A DNA stretch of 64,000 nucleotides, taken from assembly GCF_028009165.1 (NCBI RefSeq), contig NC_079241.1, positions 124,001-188,000 of the forward strand. The letters run 5' to 3'. Under the pieces are notes generated by a model that saw only the letters and a list, made by a program, of their open reading frames with translations, had not been told where the DNA came from and ran no database searches. The position numbers and the translations under genes are program-made. Of this stretch, positions 34,912 through 46,456 are shown one piece after another. The DNA is from Akanthomyces muscarius. Lineage: Eukaryota > Ascomycota > Sordariomycetes > Hypocreales > Cordycipitaceae. Numbering within the stretch: the stretch's first letter is position 1; every line of letters starts with the position of its first letter.

Positions 34912-36524
34912 ACGGTGCCAATCATCTGCACTGTATATTTACGCTATTGTTCGGATATTTAAAATAATTTATCATTGCAACATCTCTCATTGTAGGCATA
35001 CTCAGCCGGCAGCGATCCCACGTAGCTTGGATGAATATAGTCGTCATACCAACACAGTATTATGTGACTAACATGGTGGATTACAGAATAAGCAACGTAA
35101 GTCAAAAGCATACAGAGCACATTCACTCGAGTATAGATCATAGTAAGCAAGCAAATACCCAGATATGTGACAAATCGGCCTACGGGTAGGTACCTACCTA
35201 CCTTAGTCAACGAGAGAGAATCATACCTAGGTACCTACACGGGAGAGTGTTTTTAGATAGGGCACCTGAGAGGTCATCCTGCTGCAACGTTTTCCTCCTA
35301 TCGTGTCAGGATATCAGGGCACCTAGTATATCCGAAATTTTGTATATTTTTTTCTAAACCGTGTTAAGTGTTCTAATACCCTAACAGGATAGGAGGAATA
35401 CATATTAAGTCTAACACTGTATTTGACCCCTTCCTAAAAACAGCCCCCTCGCCCGTAGGTACCTAGGTACGCATTGTTGGCCCTGCACGCCTGCCTAGCA
35501 ACCTAGGTAGCTACAGGTAGTCATGCGCTGCGGCAGCGACATGCTTGAGTGCGCCGTGCTCCGTGCGCCTGCCCCACCGTGGGCCGGGAGCCTCTCGCAA
35601 ATACGGCGTTCCGATAGGCTGACGGCAAGGCTTTTGCGCACCGCCACGAGGTCGACACTCTTCGATGCAATTCCATGGGGCGCAGAAAAAGTCACCCTTC
35701 AGAAATGCCCGCTCCCCGCTGTGACGAGGCGCTCAAGGCCCAGACGTTATAATAAACCAACTGAAGGGCCCTGTAATCGTAGCAACCACTCCCGATCCCG
35801 CCAACCCGCTAGCACGGCTTCTACCCAGGTACCTTAGCCAACGTTCCTAGTTTTTCTTCTTGCTCCATCCCACTTACTCTCTTCATTTTCTTGGTATTCC
35901 CCGGATCAATCTTCTTTAATTTCAGGCTAAATAAGGTCCTCTTGTCGGACAGTCGCAGCTCATCTTCTATCTCTCAAGAACTGCCCCTCTCCGCCCCGAA
36001 ACCCGCGATCCAATCTGTTACTTGCAAAAATCGTCGAGCCCCCGATCCTTGGGCATTCGAGAGCTACAACATTTATTTGTTCGCCTTACCATCGCGCCAC
36101 CCAGCTTAATCCTGTTCAGGTACGTTGCGTTGGCACGAGTCTGTGAGACGCTGCTCGTCGTCCTCTTTCGCTCTTGAATCTTCCTCCTGCATCCGTCTCG
36201 ATCCTCATCTCCTTGCGCTGCTGAACAAGACGGGCCAAAGGCATTGCGACTGAAGTCACTGCGTCCTTCGCCACTGGCGCCATCTTCACCTGCGCTTTTC
36301 CTCTGTCTTATGCAACTTCGCCCCCCAACTTTCGATTCGCTTCCTTTCCGTGGCGATTCACAGCCTCGGCGCACATCTTGGCCCATTTCGTGACTAACGA
36401 GTTCCAAGCACAGTGAATCTTGCTGGCAGTTCTTCCGTCTCAACTGTCGGCGACCGACTTTGCTTCACAGCAGACTTTTTTCTCTCTAACAACATAACCG
36501 ACACTACCACGTGCGAACTTGATA
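34912..36524. other. Intergenic region rich in GGTACC palindromes
   Basis: A 1.6-kb gap between the NOP14 3' end and the DnaJ start. Three exact TAGGTACCTA copies (35187, 35228, 35456) and variants such as ACCTAGGTAG at 35,501 cluster in 35.18-35.52 kb. The last 600 bases are pyrimidine-rich, as expected for the promoter and leader of the highly expressed DnaJ gene. No gene was recognised. Confidence 0.45.
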
Positions 36525-37987
36525 ATGGCGGCGGAAACGAAATACTACGACGTCCTCGGCGTATGTTATTGACCGAGGCGTACCTGTTGTTGTACGACAA
36601 GCTAACACTCGAACAAGGTCTCTCCAACAGCCACCGACGCCGAGCTGAAGAAGGCGTACAAAATCGGCGCCCTCAAGTACCACCCTGGTATGCGCAAACT
36701 AATCTGCCCGAAAATTGAGCGACGAGAAGAGAGAAAGGCAAGACTAACACACGCGCAGACAAGAACACAAACAATCCTGCTGCCGAGGAAAAGTTCAAGG
36801 AAATCTCTCATGCTTACGAAATCCTTTCCGACAGCCAGAAGCGACAGATCTACGATCAGTATGGCGAGGCCGGTCTCGAGGGTGGCGCTGGTGCCGGTGG
36901 CTACGGCATGAATGCTGAGGATCTTTTTGCCCAGTTTTTCGGCCAAGGTGGCGGCGGCGGCGGCATGCACAGTGGCGGCATGGCCGACCGTGGCCAGCGC
37001 AAGGCTCGCACTATTCTTCACACCCACAAGGTCTCGCTCGAGGACATTTACCGCGGCAAGGTCTCCAAATTAGCTCTCCAGCGCTCCATCATCTGCCCCA
37101 AGTGCTCGGGTATTGGTGGTAAGGAGGGTTCTGTTAAGCGTTGCACGGGCTGTGACGGCCATGGCAGGAAGTTCATGATGCGCCAGCTCGGACCCATGAT
37201 CCAGCGCTTCCAGACTGAATGCCCTGACTGTAACGGCGAAGGTGAGATCATTAAGGAAAGAGATCGCTGCAAGCAGTGCCACGGCAAGAAGACCATTGTC
37301 GACCGCAAGGTGCTCCATGTCCACGTCGACAAGGGCGTTCCCAATGGTAACAAGGTCGAATTCCGTGGTGATGGAGACCAAGCGCCTGGTGTCCTGGCCG
37401 GTGACGTCGTTTTCGACATCGAACAGAAGCCTCATGCTCGCTTCAAACGAGCGGGTGACAATCTCCTGTATAACTGCAAGATTGACCTCGTTACCGCCCT
37501 TGCTGGTGGCACCATCTACATTGAGCACCTGGACGAACGCTGGCTGAGCATCGATATCCTCCCAGGCGAGGCAATCATTTCAGGTACATCACCTCTGCAC
37601 TTTGAAATAGTGAATCAAGACTAATGCACAACAGGATCTATGAAAACGATCCGCGGCGAGGGTATGCCCTCCTACCGCCATCACAACCACGGCAACTTGT
37701 ACATCCGCTTCGAAGTCCTGATGCCCGACAAGAATTGGACAAGCGACCCTGCTGCTTTCGAGGCCCTACGGAACGCACTGCCTTCGCCATCCGTGCAGAA
37801 TATCCCTCCAACTGAAGCTATGACCGAGACGGGCGTGTCCGAAGACATCTCCGAGGAAGAGCATAGTCAAGTTGTAGAAGCCCTGGATGCAATCAGGAAA
37901 GCTGAAGACAAGAAGCATCAGGCCGGAATGGAAGATGAGTATGGTGGTGCTGGCGGCCGTGAGCACATGCAATGCGCTTCGCAGTAA
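36525..37987 (+). CDS. YDJ1: Type I DnaJ (Hsp40) co-chaperone, YDJ1/Mas5-like, farnesylated
   Basis: Cytosolic Hsp40 that delivers clients to Hsp70 and stimulates its ATPase. Four exons, 36525-36560, 36618-36687, 36759-37583 and 37635-37987, give 427 residues. The first exon has only 12 codons. The J-domain HPD motif is split by intron 2 (YHPDKN). It is followed by a Gly-rich region, four CxxCxGxG-type zinc repeats ([32 protein letters not shown]), and the client-binding C-terminal domains. The protein ends QCASQ, a CaaX box of the same form as yeast Ydj1, so farnesylation and ER-membrane association are expected. Every intron boundary keeps conserved sequence, so the model is firm. Confidence 0.95.
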
Positions 37988-38656
37988 AAAATGTATGCAA
38001 TTTTCTGCACATTGACTTGGTTGCGTCAGTGGGGGGATCAAAAGCTTTAGATTCGTTTGGCACGCTGTCTAGCGAGAGCGTCACATCGCAGGCGCTATCC
38101 GACTACGCCCCGATGCTTCTGAACAGCTACATCACGATACCGGAGACATTCCGAGCGCAAGAAGCTGCCCTGTCTTTCTTTGTGCCCGGTGTGTAGGTGG
38201 CGAGCGAGTGTCGCACTTTTTTTATATTTTCAACGTGAAGCACGCAGTCATGAACATGGAGAGGCGAGACAACGACAGATGCATGGGGAACAAAAGCATG
38301 GTCAGAGCACTGACCTACAATCCTTGTCGGCAAGGGAAGGGTTGCAAGGCTCACAAATGGAGGACTGGCATGACTGGCTGGCGTTTTATTTTAGAGAACA
38401 TAGAGATGTCTTTTACGAGTTCTTCTTTTCTTCTTTGTGTTTGCTGCACATTTTAGACGATACAATCATTTTTGATACTTCTTTCTTTTTCTTCTCAACG
38501 TACCGTGTTTTATATACCAAGTTTTCTCATTTCCAACGCCGTGGTGTCGCTGTGGATATATGGTTCACCCTGGCAGATCTTCCACGGCACACATTTAGAT
38601 CTCGGTGCTTCCAAGGGTATCGTGGTCTCCCGTCTTGATTCTTTCGCAACGGCGCC
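37988..38656. other. Convergent intergenic region
   Basis: 3' ends of the DnaJ gene and TRM82 face each other. The sequence is T-rich around 38,215-38,230 and 38,400-38,540. No gene is apparent. Confidence 0.45.
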
Positions 38657-40350
38657 TTACTGCTCTACCTCGCCCTCCTCCGCACCGCTGGCCGGTTGCT
38701 TGCGCAAATGCTCCACCGTGTAGAACAATGTACGAACATCGGCTTCCGCGGCATCTTGCTCCGTAGCCTCTAGCGCGTCGTCTCCTATAGGCGTAATCGT
38801 GTCCACAGCAAGGCGACCGTCGTCAATCGCGAGGCGGATGATGTGAAGACTGCGCACAGTGGCGCCGGCGTCAGAGTCCTCGGGGATGTGCAGCGCGACT
38901 ACGAGGTGGGCAGTGCTGCTGGTCGTGCTGCTGGAGATGTCGAGAGGCTTGCCAGGGAGCTGAATCACGCCTGGTCTTGTCAGGATCTTGTCGTCGAAAA
39001 GCTGCCAAGTGAAAATGGCAGAGATGCTACGAGAGAATTTTATGTTAGTGACAACCTCAAACTGGGAGAAATCTTAATCGTGGAAGTTGGCTTTACCCTT
39101 CGCAGATGGCAGCAATGTGAGTCTGCGCACCAGACTCGGCAGGATACTCGAGAGAGACGAGTCTAGATACGGCAATGTTGCTGGTTTGCGGCGCGACCTC
39201 CTTCACCGGTGTCAGTATGCTCGTCGTGGACAGCAGCTTGCCGTCGATCCAGTCCCACACGAACAAGTCCTCATCGCCACCTCCCGAGACGAGAAGCGAA
39301 TTATTACTGCGTCCTTCTAGGATCGTCATGGCACCGACAAACTCTCTGTGCCCAAGGCAGTACCCATGAATGACGTGCGCCTGGGGTATGAACCTTGACA
39401 CACGAATGTGCTCGTCGCGGTCACTCGTGATGATGTACCTTCGCCCCTGCCCATCCTCCACCAGGAGAAGAGCGGTCAGCATGGAGACGTGGCCTAGCAG
39501 CAGTGTATGCTCAAAGTTAGGGCCCTCCACTCGAACATCGGACGTGCTCTTGTTAGGATTCTCGAGCTGCCGCTGTTGAGCGGCCAGCGCGGCGCGGTTG
39601 CCTTTGGAGTGCACCGTGAGGACGGTGGCGGCAGGTTTTGAGAAGGGCTTCTTGGCGATGAAGGAAGAGGACGAAGCAGGTTTTTGCGGCGGTGTGTAGA
39701 GCTCTGGGCTCTTGATGAGGGGCATGGCGTACACGTCGCCAAACTTGTCGGCGACGATGATCTGGGCATCATACGACACTTTGACGGAGGAGGGCCGCTT
39801 GGGCATGATTCTTTGGTGGCATTTTTGTTAATCATATAGTTTGGAGAAGGCGCTTAAGTTTTGGGGTATACCTCTTGCTGAGCTGTGTAAGCTGGCCGCT
39901 GCCATTGTGGGAAAAGACCCAAATCGCCTTGTCATGGGCCGACACAGCGACAAGGTGGCTTCCATCGGCGGTGGTTGACAATTGGATGACGACGGGTCGG
40001 TCAGGGACAGGGATCGGCTTGGGCTTCCGTTGCTCCTTGCCTCGGACCTTTTTGCTGCCTGCTTTTTCCTCGTCGCTCGTGTTCTTTGACGCATCGTCTT
40101 CCGTCACTTTTTGGCGCTTGGCCGGGGGTTGCTCGGCCTCATCTGCCACTATAGAGTCTTCTGCGCCGCACGCTCCTTTTTCAGCTGCCGGGTCAGCCTT
40201 TGAGCTTGCGGTCATAAACGTGTCCAGCTCCGGGTGCTGCCATGTGGCAATATGAGCGCCATCGGGAAGGCTAAAGGTGTGAATCTTTCCGCCACGAGCG
40301 CCAAAGAGTACACTGCCATGAGTGTGGAGGCAGTTGTAAGGAATCTTCAT
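38657..40350 (-). CDS. TRM82: tRNA (guanine-N7-)-methyltransferase non-catalytic WD40 subunit
   Basis: WD-repeat partner of TRM8 that stabilises the enzyme making m7G46 in tRNA. Three exons, 40350-39872, 39810-39097 and 39026-38657, give 520 residues. The joins read QLSKRIMPKRPSSVKVS and ICEGISAIFTWQLFDDK. Diagnostic sequences include VLFGARGGKIHTFSLPDG, the basic Lys-rich insert (KKVRGKEQRKPKPIP), IIVADKFGDVYAMPL, LLGHVSMLTALLL, and the conserved blocks YIITSDRDEHIRVSRF and GGGDEDLFVWDWIDGKLLS. The N-terminal acidic, low-complexity insert between the first blades is common in fungal orthologues. The two 60-70-nt introns have GTATAC and GTAAAG donors. Confidence 0.92.
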
Positions 40351-40800
40351 TTTTGAGGTCCGTTATGCTAGCTTCGCAGATTGTACTGTCCTTCACGCCC
40401 AGCGTAAGGTGCAATGATTGTGGCAATTTCTATATAAGAGTCTAGCATGAGAAAAGAAGCTTCAGCTTAAAGAAAAAAGGTACATCCGCCCTGTACCTCT
40501 TCTGGGCCGTCGTTCTAGGTACGTACCTTTTTCTTTAGTCGGTCCTTCGCGCTAGTCCTAACATGGTTTTCGTCCAAAGCTCTTTCTACAAGCCCTCGAG
40601 TGGGGCGGGCACACAATTTTCGCTAAGCGGTATCACTCGGCGCAAAAAAAAACCAGCAGCACTGAGCAAAATAATTGTGTGGACTCTGTGATGATTCGCG
40701 GCTCTTCTCCTTCACAACGTCCAACGACAACCATCACCATCACCTAACTACGACACAATTCCTTTTGCCCTTAAACAACCTGCCTTTGAAATCAGAAGTC
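40351..40800. promoter_or_regulatory. Divergent promoter of TRM82 and ribosomal protein P0
   Basis: A 450-base divergent gap. TAGGTACGTACCT at 40516-40528 is a variant of the dispersed palindrome. A run of nine A lies near 40,645 and a C/A-rich leader (CACCATCACC) directly precedes the P0 start. A strong promoter on the P0 side is expected from the gene's role. Confidence 0.45.
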
Positions 40801-41869
40801 ATGGGGGGCAAAACTGCTAACAAAGCCGGCTACTTCGACAAGCTCAAGGGCTTGCTCGAGGAGTACAAGTCCATCTTCATCGTCGAGATTGACAATGTCT
40901 CGTCTCAGCAGATGCACGAGATTCGCCACTCCCTCCGCGGCAAGGGTGTTGTCCTGATGGGCAAGAACACCATGGTATGCTTCGATCTACGATGCGCGCG
41001 CGCGCGCAACCACTGCCATCCGAACACAATTTCCTAACACTCATCCTTCAGGTTCGCCGTGCCCTCAAGGGTTTCATCAACGATACCCCCGAGTACGAGC
41101 GTCTCCTGCCTTTCGTCAAGGGCAACGTCGGCTTCGTCTTCACCAACGAGGACCTCAAGGAGATCCGTGACCTGGTTCTCGCCAACCGTGTCGCCGCTCC
41201 AGCCCGTGCTGGTGCCCTCGCTCCCATCGACGTCTGGGTCCCCGCTGGCAACACCGGCATGGAGCCCGGCAAGACCTCCTTCTTCCAGGCCCTCAACGTT
41301 CCCACCAAGATTGCCCGTGGTACCATTGAAATCACGACCGACCTCAAGCTCGTTGAGAAGGGCCTCAAGGTCGGCCCCTCCGAGGCCACCCTGCTCAACA
41401 TGCTGAACATCTCTCCATTCACTTTCGGCATGGGCATTGCGCAGGTCTACGACGAGGGCCAGTGCTTCGAGCCCGGCGTGCTCGACATTGGTGAGGAGCA
41501 GCTTCTCAAGACCCTGAGCAGCTGCATCAGCTCCATTGCCTGCATTTCGCTCGCTATCAGCTTCCCCACCATGCCCTCGGTCATGCACTCCGTCGTCAAC
41601 TCGTACAAGAACGTCCTTGCCGTCGCCATCGAGACCGAGATCTCCTGGCCCGAGATTGAGGAGCTCAAGGACCGCATCGCCAACCCCGATGCCTATGCCT
41701 CTGCTGCTCCCGCTGCCGCTGCCCCCACCAGCGGTGGTGCTGCCCCCAAGGAGGCTGTCAAGGAGGAGTCCGAGGCTGAGGACTCTGACGCCGATTTCGG
41801 TGGTCTCTTGTACGTGAACCAGGGTTCTCTGTGTTTGGATTTATTGCTAACATGGTTTGCAGCGACTAA
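40801..41869 (+). CDS. RPP0: 60S acidic ribosomal stalk protein P0 (uL10)
   Basis: P0 anchors the P1/P2 stalk on the large ribosomal subunit and recruits elongation factors. Three exons: 40801-40974, 41052-41809 and 41863-41869, giving 312 residues. The first exon encodes [19 protein letters not shown] through GKNTM; the second carries nearly all of the protein, including the Ala-rich hinge ([13 protein letters not shown]) and acidic tail. The last exon is only 7 nt including the stop: it supplies the final base of Phe plus Asp and TAA, so the universal GLFD terminus exists only after splicing. Read unspliced, exon 2 runs on for about 90 unrelated codons. The 53-nt terminal intron has a TTGCTAACA branch site and TTTGCAG acceptor. 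Confidence 0.95.
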
Positions 41870-42412
41870 ATGTAGTCAAACTATGACGAACGACCGACTG
41901 ACAAGACTTTTGGATGGGATCACACCTCTGAGATCAACAGTATCGAGCACATATGTCAACCCCAGCTGTAGATTTGCTTGGCGGCACGATGATATGATTG
42001 TCACGAAACAAAATCAATCAAAACTTTGCAAGTCGACATCATTCAGCTTTACATCGCCTTTCGCCGTGAGTGCATGTTGAACCCGGTTCGGATATACATG
42101 CGAGGTTATTTCTCAAAAGGTTCGTTCGTCATTCCTCTTTTCTTTTTCTCCCTGCCTTAAATCGGAAAGATTATGAAAACGTTCAAGAGCTTTTTAACCC
42201 TGAATCTTCTTGATGACAAACACATCACCACCCTATGACCGACTTCCAATCTCTTTTCTTCTCAATTGTGCAATTCACTTGACAAACGTGCATCATGGCT
42301 AACTGCTTTGAAAAGAAACCATAGCTGTACAAGTTCAAAAGCTGTCTTCTCTGACATCTTTTCAAATCAAATCTCATCCTTTTAAAGCCTGTTCCAACTG
42401 CATATCCAATTT
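41870..42412. other. Convergent intergenic region
   Basis: Contains the P0 3' UTR and the 3' flank of the small gene at 42.4 kb. The sequence is T-rich and no gene is visible. Confidence 0.4.
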
Positions 42413-42754
42413 TCAATCTTTCGCAAACTTCCATATTGGCAAACACCACCTCCCGGCATGTTTTAAGCCGTCTAGGCCGCCATCTTCCGCGAACCGCTCC
42501 AGCGTACCACCGAGCGCAAACGATGTTGCAATACCTGTGGCAAGGAAGACGCACTGCGCCGCACAATTCGTCTTGTACAACGTAGTCTGCCTTTCAGCAT
42601 CCCATTCTCTGCATGATGTAGCAATACTGTCCCACTGAGGCGGGCCGGCCGTCGATAGATACGTGCCGAGGCCCAAGAGGCCGCTCGGCCAGTTGGTGAC
42701 GGATACGGTCATGACACAGAGTATCGCCACTACGAGTGATAGTTTGGAAAGCAT
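42413..42754 (-). CDS. Small hypothetical membrane or secreted protein
   Basis: Open frame of 113 codons from an internal ATG. The product starts with a strong hydrophobic segment (MLSKLSLVVAILCVMTVSV), which could be a signal peptide or membrane anchor. A second hydrophobic stretch lies at CVFLATGIATSFALGG. I do not recognise a family. The frame extends 67 codons upstream to an earlier ATG at 42955, but that extension is hydrophilic and would bury the hydrophobic start, so the shorter model is preferred. It has the orientation of the related membrane-protein copies at 43.3-47.1 kb and resembles them only loosely. It could also be a remnant. Confidence 0.45.
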   Translation of the reverse strand: MLSKLSLVVAILCVMTVSVTNWPSGLLGLGTYLSTAGPPQWDSIATSCREWDAERQTTLYKTNCAAQCVFLATGIATSFALGGTLERFAEDGGLDGLKHAGRWCLPIWKFAKD

Positions 42755-43284
42755 TTCTGAAAGGGCGGTTTGTCTTCGGAAGAGCTTTGAGACAGGGAGA
42801 AATTCCAGGCTCCCTGCCGGGCCTGTGTCCGTCTTATATCCCTGGTTTCCACACGTTTCCACATTTCCACATTTCAAAGCCTGGCCAATGGATTCCGCCC
42901 ACGTCGCAATGCCCCGGAATCGAGACCGACATGCTGTCAAGTTCATAGACAGCACTTTGCTCTGACAACTGTTGGATTAGAAACGTTCATAAATACTCAC
43001 CTACTACTGAACCTACATCCGGCCCATGATCAGGCCAGGTGAAAGCTGTGCTGGGTTTTAATCACGCCCACACTATTGTCAGATCCTGACGTACAACTGG
43101 CGTATTCGAGCAGGCGTATAAGTCATTCGCTGCATGATAATATTCTGCTGCCTACGTATTCAAAATGACGCTTGAGATATAGTTTCGCTTTCTGTATCCC
43201 ACACTGTCGGAGAATTGCATGGTAAAACCGTCCCGCAATTCATCCATGCCAGCTCACTCTGGTCCAAGTCCGCGTGGCGCGTAC

Positions 43285-44040
43285 TCATTTCCGTCTTCGT
43301 CTCCCGCTTCGATTTCGATTTCTGTGTTTTGCTCTTTTCGGTCGCATGCAGCTTTTCAGGTACTCCCAGCATCTTCTTCCTGACGGGAAAAGCCAATAGA
43401 CGACAAAGCCGAGAAGCGTTGCAGAAACCACCGCGAGCAAGGAGTACATGCAGATTCGGAACGGCCCGGACCCAAACAAGAATACGGCGAGTGTAAGATG
43501 CACTATGCTCTCTATGGCCGCCTCGAAAATAGCCGCTAGGTGCCCGTTCGTCAGTATGGAGCGGTGCAGTAGCTAGCGACAGTATAACTTACGCACAGGA
43601 GGGCCCCGGCCTCGTGGAGAAATGGCACGGAGGCACTCCAAAACCAGCCAGAAATTGGTGACGGACACGTAGGCGAGCGCAAAGGCGGGGCATGGATAGC
43701 TAGCATCGAGAAGCTATTTCGAAAGGTCACAAGCGTATCCGGTCGTGGCATATGACTGGAGCTCGCAGCGCTCGTTCCGCAGCAATTTGAACAAACACTC
43801 TCCGATGCCCGCGCCAAAGAGAGTTTGCAAGCTTGCTGCACTCGCGTCGCAGAGCTGCTTCCCGCTGCCATGCTGCCACTTTGCCGCTAGTTTTGTCGCA
43901 TTTTCGGCGCTCCAGCAGAGCTTGTCGGTGAGCAGATGCGTGAGGTGGCGCTGTACTTGGCTAGCTGGCCAGTCTGCTTCTAGGACGGCGCCGCTGCTTG
44001 GCAGCCATATCCCGAGTAATCGGGCGATTAACGTGTACAT
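43285..44040 (-). pseudogene. Membrane-protein family copy C (tandem array), interrupted or with an unusual intron
   Basis: The minus-strand frame from MYTLIARLLGIWL runs through RHLTHLLTDKLCW and AAKWQHGSGKQLC to LFGAGIGECLFKLL. The first part aligns almost without gaps to copy A at 46.5-47.1 kb. It is stopped by a TAG at 43714-43716, and the same frame then continues with the membrane segment FALAYVSVTNFWLVLECLRA. A 57-nt intron at about 43,535-43,591 (GTAAGT donor, CACCTAG acceptor) leads to a second hydrophobic part (MYSLLAVVSATLLGFVVYWL) and an Arg/Lys-rich end. A 58-nt intron with a weak GTCATA donor could remove the TAG, so the gene may still be intact. The function is unknown. Confidence 0.5.
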
Positions 44041-44598
44041 CCCGAGAAATATATTTGGTCAAAGTATTTGAGGATAGTATGGCTAAATGAGTAGACGTTA
44101 AGGCCGTTGTTCAGGTGCTGTCTTCACACCTCAGTGTGCCAACATCTCCACCAAGCGAGCAGGAACTACCAGGACAATGACGTGCACTGAAAGCAACACT
44201 GTCTTCTTTTCTACCTCGTATTCGAAAAGTGAAAATCGCTGTGCTTAACATATACTGATTTAAACGCTAATACATATTTATGTATCCCAAGTATTGCACC
44301 TCCTGCGCTGTCGTGAACTCGACGTTTCGCTCGCTGCCCGGGCCTTTAGAGCAGCCCTTCATCAAATCTTCTGGACAAATCTCCTACCTACACAGACTAC
44401 ATGTTGCATGGGTATCACTTTACTGAGTATACTCCAACGGTAGACCAGAGTGCGACTATCACCGACAGGCAAGTGGCCGTAATATATTCAGTGATATGAG
44501 GAGTGGTGCGGCGTGGTCCTGCTATCTTCCAAGCAGTGGTGAGGAGAACTAGACCCAAACAAGCAGCTTGCATAATCACAACTATCTCTCACGTTAGT

Positions 44599-45081
44599 TT
44601 AGCCATGTATCAATGCTGAAAACAGCAAACACAGACAGATTTTACGTAGAAAAAGTTCTTTGAAGTAAGATGAGCTCGCTTGGGCACTAAGCGGAATCTG
44701 CGCCGCAAGACCAACGGCTTGTATACCTAGAGAACATGTCATTAGAAAGAGCAAGCCTTTTAAAAATCGGCAGCTCTTTGTTAGAGATGCATGTGTCATC
44801 ATACCATAAAATATGAAACATCGCGTCGAATACATCCAAGCGGCGCTTTCTTGCTCGGCCATCGTCCGATACAGGCCCGGCGCTACCACAACGCCCAATA
44901 TGTAGCCAAAATGCGATTCACTGATGAAGAAGAAATCATTTGCGCATCTTTGTCCCTAGCGAGAGGCGATCAGATTGGCCTGTAGGCGCTTCATGCCGCG
45001 CCTGGTCACAAGAAGGTGGGCGAGGTATCTTGGGATCTGCGCAGGCGAAGAGTGCTCGTCTGGGTAAGGAGGAGCTTCCAT
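44599..45081 (-). pseudogene. Membrane-protein family copy B (tandem array)
   Basis: Continuous minus-strand frame from MEAPPYPDEHSSPAQIPRYL, broken only by a TAG at 44956-44958. It resumes in the same frame with FGYILGVVVAPGLYRTMAEQ. A probable 48-nt intron (GTATGA donor, CTAAC branch, TTAAAAG acceptor; about 44,758-44,805) joins CFIFYG to LLFLMTCSLGIQAVGL, at the same phase and place as in copy A. The stop falls where copy C has the Trp of the AAKW motif. Alternatively 44956-45009 is a 54-nt in-frame intron (GTGACC..CGCTAG) and the gene is intact; the sequence alone does not decide. Several hydrophobic segments indicate a multi-pass membrane protein of unknown role. Confidence 0.5.
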
Positions 45082-45660
45082 GGCGGTGCGCGCACAAGAT
45101 GAAAAGAAACTTGGTCGTAGGTATCTGCGGAACTTTTTTCCCGGTGTTCTATATATGTTTGAGAAGATGATGGAGGACGTAGGCGCTTGACGTTCGATGA
45201 TCTCGCTGTCGAGGTTCTTTGCCCTAACCCTTCTCGCACGGCAGTAGCGAACTGCAAAGGACAATCAGTCAACGGAGCTTTAGCGGTATGCTTAGTCAGT
45301 TTGTAAATCTCGACATCGTCTTCATACTTGGAATAATTAACTTTTTTTTTTTTTTTCGAGTGTACAGTCTCGTGGAGGATCCTGCGAGAAAAGCACCAAG
45401 CGCAGCAGTTTGCGGTGGGTGGATGAAGAGCAAACGGAATCACGTACCCCCACCAAGTGTGCTGGCTGCCACAACACACGAGCACACCCAGGGAGAAGCT
45501 GGCAAGTTGATTTCTGGGACAGATATAAAGCAGAATTTATTTTAGCGATTTTAATATCCACGTGCCTGTCGGCACCGATCTTCAGCTCGAGCTCTTACAG
45601 CCCGTCGCCCCCGATCAAGGCAGGCGCTGCAGTTTCACAGAACTTCCCCTCTCCTCATCC

Positions 45661-45985
45661 TCAGATCTTCCCGGGTTTTGCGAAGCGCAGGATGAAGAAA
45701 ACAGCAAGAAACGCCAGATGAGTCGCATGCTGAGTCGGTAATATGTTAGTCCTTAGGCCCATCATCGCATACGCAGCTACGTTCGCCAGAATGCAGAGCA
45801 GTGTCGTCCAAATAATGAGTCTCGCTTTTGTGGCCACACCATTCACCAGTCCAACAAAAATTCTCGGAGATAGCAATAGAGTCGTCCGACTTTCTAAAAA
45901 GCATAGAAATAAGAAAAGAAATCTTAACAAGCACCAGACCGAGCGCAGGGGTCGCAATATAACCGCCACTCGTCATATAAAGCAA
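45661..45985 (-). pseudogene. Fragment of a related membrane protein
   Basis: Two overlapping minus-strand frames hold hydrophobic protein. The longer reads SPRIFVGLVNGVATKARL, then IIWTTLLCILANVAAYAMM and ATHLAFLAVFFILRF, ending at 45661. The T-x-L-(x)n-A-Y-A pattern resembles the C-terminal half of copy A (VTTLNLGMHGVAYATVA). Another frame carries GGYIATPALGLVLVKIS just upstream. No start codon with a family N-terminus was found. It is probably a 3' piece of a further copy, or a gene whose introns I could not place. Confidence 0.4.
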
Positions 45986-46456
45986 CGTCGGTTAGCAAAA
46001 ACTGACTGGTGTGGATCACCGCTACAAAGTTTCGTTAGCAATCTCCAGGTAACCCGAAAAAAGTCGAGAAGCGGAAACAGCCATTGCAGATGTTTGTTTT
46101 AGTATTCTTGTTTGGCACACCAGCCCTTTTAGAGGGACGAAAAGAGTTTCTTTATTGACTATTGTTGAATTAAAAGAAGGAGAAGGAAATCGGCCGGTCG
46201 TCACAAGACATGGCAACGCTCGTTTGTACATACGTTTTCCCCATGCCGCCAGCAGTACTGAAGCAAGAGCTCGTCAGAGCAGGACACCAGGAGGATGCAT
46301 CTTGCCCTCCCCCGTCCCCCCTTCCGCTCCGGCTCTCTTCAGTTCCAAGAAGAGAACCAACATCTTCCCAAGCAAGCAATCGATGTCTAGCGTCCATCAC
46401 TCGCGCTCCTTTACGCAGTCCGTCCCATCCCCTCTACACCATCCTTTCCATGGACT

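Noticed and set aside
41034..41588. 184-codon minus-strand frame inside P0
   Set aside because: Antisense shadow of a strongly codon-biased ribosomal protein gene.
45341..45357. Long T run as a possible retroelement poly-A tail
   Set aside because: No reverse transcriptase remnant, target-site duplication or element body beside it.
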